DNA from: Hungatella sp. | GTDB lineage: Bacteria > Bacillota > Clostridia > Lachnospirales > Lachnospiraceae | Assembly (NCBI GenBank): GCA_022792815.1 | Contig: JAAWBS010000005.1 | Coordinates: forward strand, 1 to 53,549 | Direction: 5' to 3' | DNA length: 53,549 nt | Shown here: piece after piece, positions 50,240 through 53,549 of the stretch | Position numbering within the stretch: position 1 is the stretch's first letter | How the letters are laid out: each line of letters begins with the position of its first letter | Notes under the pieces: model-generated | What the model saw: the letters and a program-made list of their open reading frames with translations, nothing else | Database searches by the model: none | What the model was told of the DNA's origin: nothing | Program-made: the position numbers and the translations under genes

Positions 50240-50920
50240 TCAAATATTCTTCGTGTACCTGCAGTTCGGAAAACTGCTGCAGCCGTAAAACTGACCGAAC
50301 TTTCCGTTTCGTTTCACCAGCTCTGCCCCGCATCTCGGACATGTCTCCCCGGACCCGGGCCGAGAATTCACCGTCTCCATAATCTTTCCCATCTTTTCAT
50401 AACACTTCTGGTTCATGATACAGTCGTTGAGAGCCCGGTGAGCTCCCTCTGTGCTGATGTCAAAATGGGCGGCCAGGTCCACCAGGCGGTGGTGGGACAA
50501 TTCCTTTAAACAGCTTCGGGCCATATAGAGTGTATCGATATAGTCATTGCTCAGACTCTTTTGATACAGCTCCTCCATGGCATGATTTAAAAAACCCATG
50601 TCAAAGCTGTGGATATTATGTCCCACCAGGACCTGATCTTCGATAAAGGCAAGAAAACGGTCCAGAGCCTCCCTCAGACCCGGCGCATCTTTTACCATCT
50701 CATCTGTGATCCCGTTGACCCGGGTGGCAGCAGCGGGAATCCTCCGTCCGGGGTTCACCAGGGTGGAAAAGCGATCCGTCACCTTCCCGCCTTTTACCTT
50801 TACCGCCGAGATCTCGATGATGCCATCTGTTATGGGACTTAATCCCGTCGTCTCCAGATCAAATACCACATAATCCGGCCGGTATCCTGACAGACGGGTT
50901 CCTCTCTTTTGTTGTCTCAT
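50240..50920 (-). CDS. DEDDh 3'-5' exonuclease with C-terminal topoisomerase-type zinc finger
   Basis: 226 residues from ATG 50920 (GGAG about 10 bases upstream). The exonuclease part has ExoI VVFDLETTG (D21, E23), ExoII VGHNIHSFDMGFL and ExoIII HRALNDC, the DEDDh pattern of DnaQ/PolC epsilon-like proteins. A short C4 zinc ribbon follows at about 190-222 (CPRCGAEL ... GCSSFPNCRY), as in the C-terminal repeats of bacterial topoisomerase I. This pairing is seen in small Firmicute exonucleases and suggests DNA binding through the ribbon. Role in repair or RNA/DNA processing is unspecified. Confidence 0.9.
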   Translation of the reverse strand: MRQQKRGTRLSGYRPDYVVFDLETTGLSPITDGIIEISAVKVKGGKVTDRFSTLVNPGRRIPAAATRVNGITDEMVKDAPGLREALDRFLAFIEDQVLVGHNIHSFDMGFLNHAMEELYQKSLSNDYIDTLYMARSCLKELSHHRLVDLAAHFDISTEGAHRALNDCIMNQKCYEKMGKIMETVNSRPGSGETCPRCGAELVKRNGKFGQFYGCSSFPNCRYTKNI

Positions 50921-50979
50921 ATTATCCTCTCCTTCGTTTTTCTCCAATGTGCTCTCGGACTGTTTCCCAGTTATCGAAA

Positions 50980-51858
50980 TTATGTCCTCTGCCAGAGCAG
51001 CATACTGTCCTGAAACATAGCCGCCATCTTCCCGGTATCTTTCAGCCACGAAAGATAAGACCGCACGGTACTGCCAACCAATACATACTGCTCAAAGTTC
51101 ATGGCAAGACCATAGCCTTTGAACACTTCCTGCAAAATATGCTCAAAGCAGACCGGCTCCCCGCAGATGGATAAAATCCTATCTGCCACTTCGTGCACTT
51201 TATCCCTATTGTAACAGACAAGCTCCTTCACATCAGCGGAGGCAGCCGCATGGGCGGGAACGAACATAGCCGCCTCCATCTTCTCCACCAGATCCAATGT
51301 TTTCAGATAAGCGCCCACGTCATAGATGAAGGAAACCCCGTACTTATCCAACGTCTCCCTGCTGCTGATGCAGTCCGCAAGAAACACCACATTGTCCGGC
51401 ATGCGAAATCCCACCATGTCAAAAAAATGCCCCGGCAAAGGTATCATTTCAATCTCTTTCGGGAAACTCTCATCTGAAAAATCCGTCACATCGCTTTCCG
51501 GCGCCATCAGGAACTTGTGCCGCAAATCCTTACATGGATAGCCGCCGTAAAGAAAAGACGGCTCCAATACCGGATACTTTGTAAAAGCTGCCTCTATACC
51601 GCTGGAATAAACCTTACACCCCGTCTGCCCCTGCAGGTATTTGTTCCCGCCGATATGGTCTGCGTTGGAATGAGTATCCAGGATTGCCGACAGATGCCAA
51701 TCGTTCTTTTTCAATATCTGCATGACCTTCCGCCCCGCATCCTTGTCATTTCCACTGTCAACCAGATAGACGTGATCTTTGTCCGCCACATACACACCGA
51801 TCTTTGCCGGACAGTTTATGTAATAACAGTTCTCGCTGACCTGCACCAATTCATACAT
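50980..51858 (-). CDS. MBL-fold metallo-hydrolase with a variant metal motif
   Basis: 292 residues. The metallo-beta-lactamase fold is shown by VYLVDSGND (about 31-38), THSNADHIGG (62-71), LPGHFFDMVGF, FLADC and PAHAAAS. The canonical HxHxDH is H63-S-N65-A-D67-H68 here: the second histidine is Asn. This may alter or reduce zinc binding at site 1. The C-terminal 90 residues contain a helical segment of winged-helix type. GGAGG is 9 bases before the ATG. The base composition is lower in GC than the core, like the following OmdA-type gene. Function unknown; glyoxalase II-like thioesterase is one guess. Confidence 0.85.
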   Translation of the reverse strand: MYELVQVSENCYYINCPAKIGVYVADKDHVYLVDSGNDKDAGRKVMQILKKNDWHLSAILDTHSNADHIGGNKYLQGQTGCKVYSSGIEAAFTKYPVLEPSFLYGGYPCKDLRHKFLMAPESDVTDFSDESFPKEIEMIPLPGHFFDMVGFRMPDNVVFLADCISSRETLDKYGVSFIYDVGAYLKTLDLVEKMEAAMFVPAHAAASADVKELVCYNRDKVHEVADRILSICGEPVCFEHILQEVFKGYGLAMNFEQYVLVGSTVRSYLSWLKDTGKMAAMFQDSMLLWQRT

Positions 51859-52018
51859 GTTTCGTCTCCTCCTTATTCCGCTGTCTCCTATTACATCGGC
51901 GGGAATCCGTTCCTGCTAAAGTAAAAGCCTGGCAATTGAATGTGCCGCCAGCCCGTGGAATTATCCCCGCGCCTATGGTATAATTCAAATTACCATTACA
52001 AAATTGGGGTGAATGATT

Positions 52019-52567
52019 ATGGAATTTACAAATCTGCTTGATGCAAAAAACCGCCGCGAACTGCGGAAATGGCTCATAAATAACCATGATAAGGAAAAGG
52101 AATGCTGGGTAATCGTGAAGCGGGGCCACCCGGTTGATGATGTCACTTTCTGGTACATCGATTCTGTTGAGGAGGCCATGTGCTTCGGCTGGATAGACAG
52201 CACCACAAAAAAGACGGATGACGGCGTGACTGCCCAAAGACTTGCTCCCCGGAGAAAAGGAAGTCTATGGTCTGAGTTAAATAAAGAGCGCTGCCGGAGG
52301 ATGGAGCGCCTGGGGCTGATGACGGATGCCGGCAGGGCCGTACTGCCCGATATGTCGCCAAAAGGCTTTGCCATCGATAAGGATATTGAAAAAGCCTTAA
52401 AAGCAGATGCGGAAGTCTGGAACAATTTTCAGAAATTCCCTCCCCTATACCAGCGGGTGCGGATTGATACCATACAGATCAAAAAGAAACAGCCGGAACT
52501 ATTTCGGAGCAGGCTGCTAAAACTGATTGAAAATACCAAAAAAGGCGTTATGTACGGAGAAAGCTGA
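52019..52567 (+). CDS. YdeI/OmpD-associated (OmdA) family protein
   Basis: 182 residues from ATG 52019 (GGGGTG 8-9 bases upstream; an ATG two codons earlier is too close to that site). The sequence has the family pattern: WLINNHDKEKECWVIVKRG, VEEAMCFGWIDSTTKK at about 55-70, QRLAPRRKGSLWSELNKER at about 76-94. Members are widespread soluble proteins of unknown biochemical role; links to cell-wall stress and bacteriocin response have been proposed. A TATAAT lies about 40 bases upstream. It is the last chromosomal-type gene before an ICE-type replication gene. Confidence 0.85.
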   Translation: MEFTNLLDAKNRRELRKWLINNHDKEKECWVIVKRGHPVDDVTFWYIDSVEEAMCFGWIDSTTKKTDDGVTAQRLAPRRKGSLWSELNKERCRRMERLGLMTDAGRAVLPDMSPKGFAIDKDIEKALKADAEVWNNFQKFPPLYQRVRIDTIQIKKKQPELFRSRLLKLIENTKKGVMYGES

Positions 52568-52651
52568 GTATTCTAAGCGAACTAGCGAAACTACTAAAAA
52601 TATCGGCTACAGACGGCTATAAAGGCATGGGTTTCCAGCAAATTTCACAAT

Positions 52652-52685
52652 AAAGGACACTATCTAACGGTGGTGCCCTTTTTTT
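52652..52685 (+). terminator. Hairpin with T run upstream of repA
   Basis: AAAGGACAC pairs with GTGCCCTTT (one mismatch) followed by TTTTTTT. It lies in the 167-base gap between the OmdA-type gene and repA, about 85 bases after the former. It could end the former transcript or act as an attenuator before repA. Confidence 0.65.
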
Positions 52686-52734
52686 CATGCCTTTTTTCGA
52701 CCTATTGACTGTGGAAAGGTGGTGAAGCAAAGCT

Positions 52735-53549
52735 ATGCCAGACCCTGCCATGCTGGATTACTTTTATGGCGATGAAGCGGAACAGTATACCTTCTACCGG
52801 ATACCCAAGGTGCTGTTCACTGACCCCGGCTACCGGCGCATATCTTCTGACGCCAAAATCCTCTACGGCCTTATACTTGACCGCATGGGGCTGTCTGTTC
52901 GCAACGGCTGGCTGGACGATTTAAACCGGGTATTTATCTACTTCACTTTGGAGGACGCTTTGGAATATTTGTGCTGCGGGCATACAAAGGCGGTTTCCCT
53001 CTTTGGGGAACTGGATAAGAATGGGCTGATTGAACGGAAAAAGCAGGGCCAGGGAAAGCCCACGATTATCTACGTGAAAAACTTCATTCGCAAACCGGAA
53101 ATCCAGACTTCCGAAAAACGGAAGTCTAAAGTTCCGCAAATGGGAAGTCAAGACTTCCAGAAAACGGCCACTAATAATACTGAGAGAAATAAAACTGAAT
53201 TAAGTGATACTGACCTATCAATCTATCCGGCCAGGGAACAGGTGGAAAGCCATGGGCCAACAATAGATGATAGGATTGATAGGATACGGGCTTACCGGAG
53301 GTTGATTAAGCAAAATATTGAGTATGACATTACCAGGGAGCGCCTTGGCTATGACGCCGAAATCCTGGACGAGATATTAGACATTATGGTGGACACGGTA
53401 TGCGGCACAAAACCCATGGTGCGGATCAGCGGCCAGGATTTTCCGGCAGAGGTGGTAAGGAGCCGTCTGTTAAAACTCAACTCGGAGCATATCAAGTACG
53501 TGGTGGACTGCTTAAAGTCCAACACCACAAAAGTGCGCAATATCCGTTC
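52735..53549 (+). CDS. repA: ICE/plasmid replication initiator RepA (RepA_N), C-terminus cut by window end
   Basis: 271 codons visible, running off the right edge. The start MPDPAMLDYFYGDEAEQYTF is highly typical of RepA proteins in Firmicute integrative conjugative elements. The RepA_N domain (Pfam PF06970, about 18-95) contains YRIPKVLFTD, SDAKILYGLILDRMGLSVRN and FTLEDALEYLCCGHTKAVSL with its winged helix. A linker (about 120-175) is followed by a DUF6017-type C-terminal part (YDITRERLGYDAEILDEILD, LKLNSEHIKYVVDCL). It initiates replication of the excised circle. Upstream is a GGTGG-type ribosome binding site, somewhat distant. It marks the start of a second mobile element. Confidence 0.9.
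   Translation, partial: MPDPAMLDYFYGDEAEQYTFYRIPKVLFTDPGYRRISSDAKILYGLILDRMGLSVRNGWLDDLNRVFIYFTLEDALEYLCCGHTKAVSLFGELDKNGLIERKKQGQGKPTIIYVKNFIRKPEIQTSEKRKSKVPQMGSQDFQKTATNNTERNKTELSDTDLSIYPAREQVESHGPTIDDRIDRIRAYRRLIKQNIEYDITRERLGYDAEILDEILDIMVDTVCGTKPMVRISGQDFPAEVVRSRLLKLNSEHIKYVVDCLKSNTTKVRNIR

Noticed and set aside
51851..52425. Two minus-strand open frames over the OmdA-type gene
   Set aside because: Shadows of the plus-strand YdeI/OmdA-family gene, which has a clear family match.
1..53549. tRNA, rRNA and CRISPR arrays
   Set aside because: No cloverleaf-like, rRNA-like or regularly spaced direct-repeat pattern was seen on either strand; the only repeats are the MITEs, the multi-hairpin element and short operator-type repeats.

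Overview
The window looks like a chromosomal segment of a gut Lachnospiraceae-type Firmicute (Clostridium/Enterocloster/Hungatella-like). This is inferred from strong AGGAGG ribosome binding sites, sigma-A type TTGACA/TATAAT promoters, a YesMN-type two-component system, a LevR-controlled mannose-family PTS, and tetracycline/vancomycin-type ICE replication genes at the edges. The core is GC-rich. Both edges and part of the last 2 kb are more AT-rich and carry mobile-element genes.\n\nLayout. (1) 1-1.75 kb: end of an integrative/mobilizable element with a CHC2 zinc-finger primase start, a DUF6462-like helix-turn-helix protein, a divergent XRE regulator, and an AT-rich stretch with an 18-bp direct repeat. 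(2) 1.9-10.4 kb: an AlbA_2/ATPase-fold regulator, then a complete mannose-family PTS operon (LevR-like regulator, IIB, IIC, IID, a ceramidase-like hydrolase, IIA). (3) 10.4-18.5 kb: Cof-type HAD phosphatase, a frameshifted flavin oxidoreductase remnant, an AI-2E/YtvI permease, a tight esterase-esterase-ATP-grasp operon, an alanine/glycine symporter and a zinc phospholipase C-like protein. (4) 18.5-24.1 kb: lipoprotein, BCCT transporter, a molybdopterin oxidoreductase fused to MobB, and a TPR-like protein. (5) 24.2-30.6 kb: a multi-hairpin element, an AraC regulator divergent from an LplD-type GH4 alpha-galacturonidase, a PatB/MalY lyase, an SDR and NagA. (6) 30.3-40.5 kb: a MITE, a DEAD-box helicase with a structured leader, an MFS permease with a histidine kinase/response regulator pair, a DUF5610-like protein, a small secreted Cys/His-rich protein and a MoxR-VWA pair. 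(7) 40.7-50.2 kb: a second MITE, then a uronate-polysaccharide locus (heparinase II/III-like lyase, YesN/YesM, solute-binding protein, two permeases, GH88 hydrolase). (8) 50.2-53.5 kb: DEDDh exonuclease with a zinc finger, MBL-fold hydrolase, YdeI/OmdA protein, and the start of an ICE-type RepA.\n\nHow the genes fit together. Three blocks suggest life on host or plant glycans. The GH88 enzyme plus heparinase-like lyase plus ABC importer fit uptake and cleavage of unsaturated uronyl oligosaccharides. The GH4 enzyme fits galacturonides. NagA and the mannose-family PTS fit amino-sugar entry into glycolysis. The ABC importer has no ATPase here and would need a shared MsmX-type one.\n\nThe most unusual items are: a new-looking family of nearly fully palindromic MITEs with 9-10 bp target duplications; the molybdoenzyme-MobB fusion; the esterase-esterase-ATP-grasp operon; a LevR-like regulator lacking the GAFTGA sigma-54 contact motif; a probably leaderless yesM transcript; and a 166-bp multi-hairpin element bounded by a 10-bp inverted repeat. 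Family assignments come from sequence recognition only; no database search was run.
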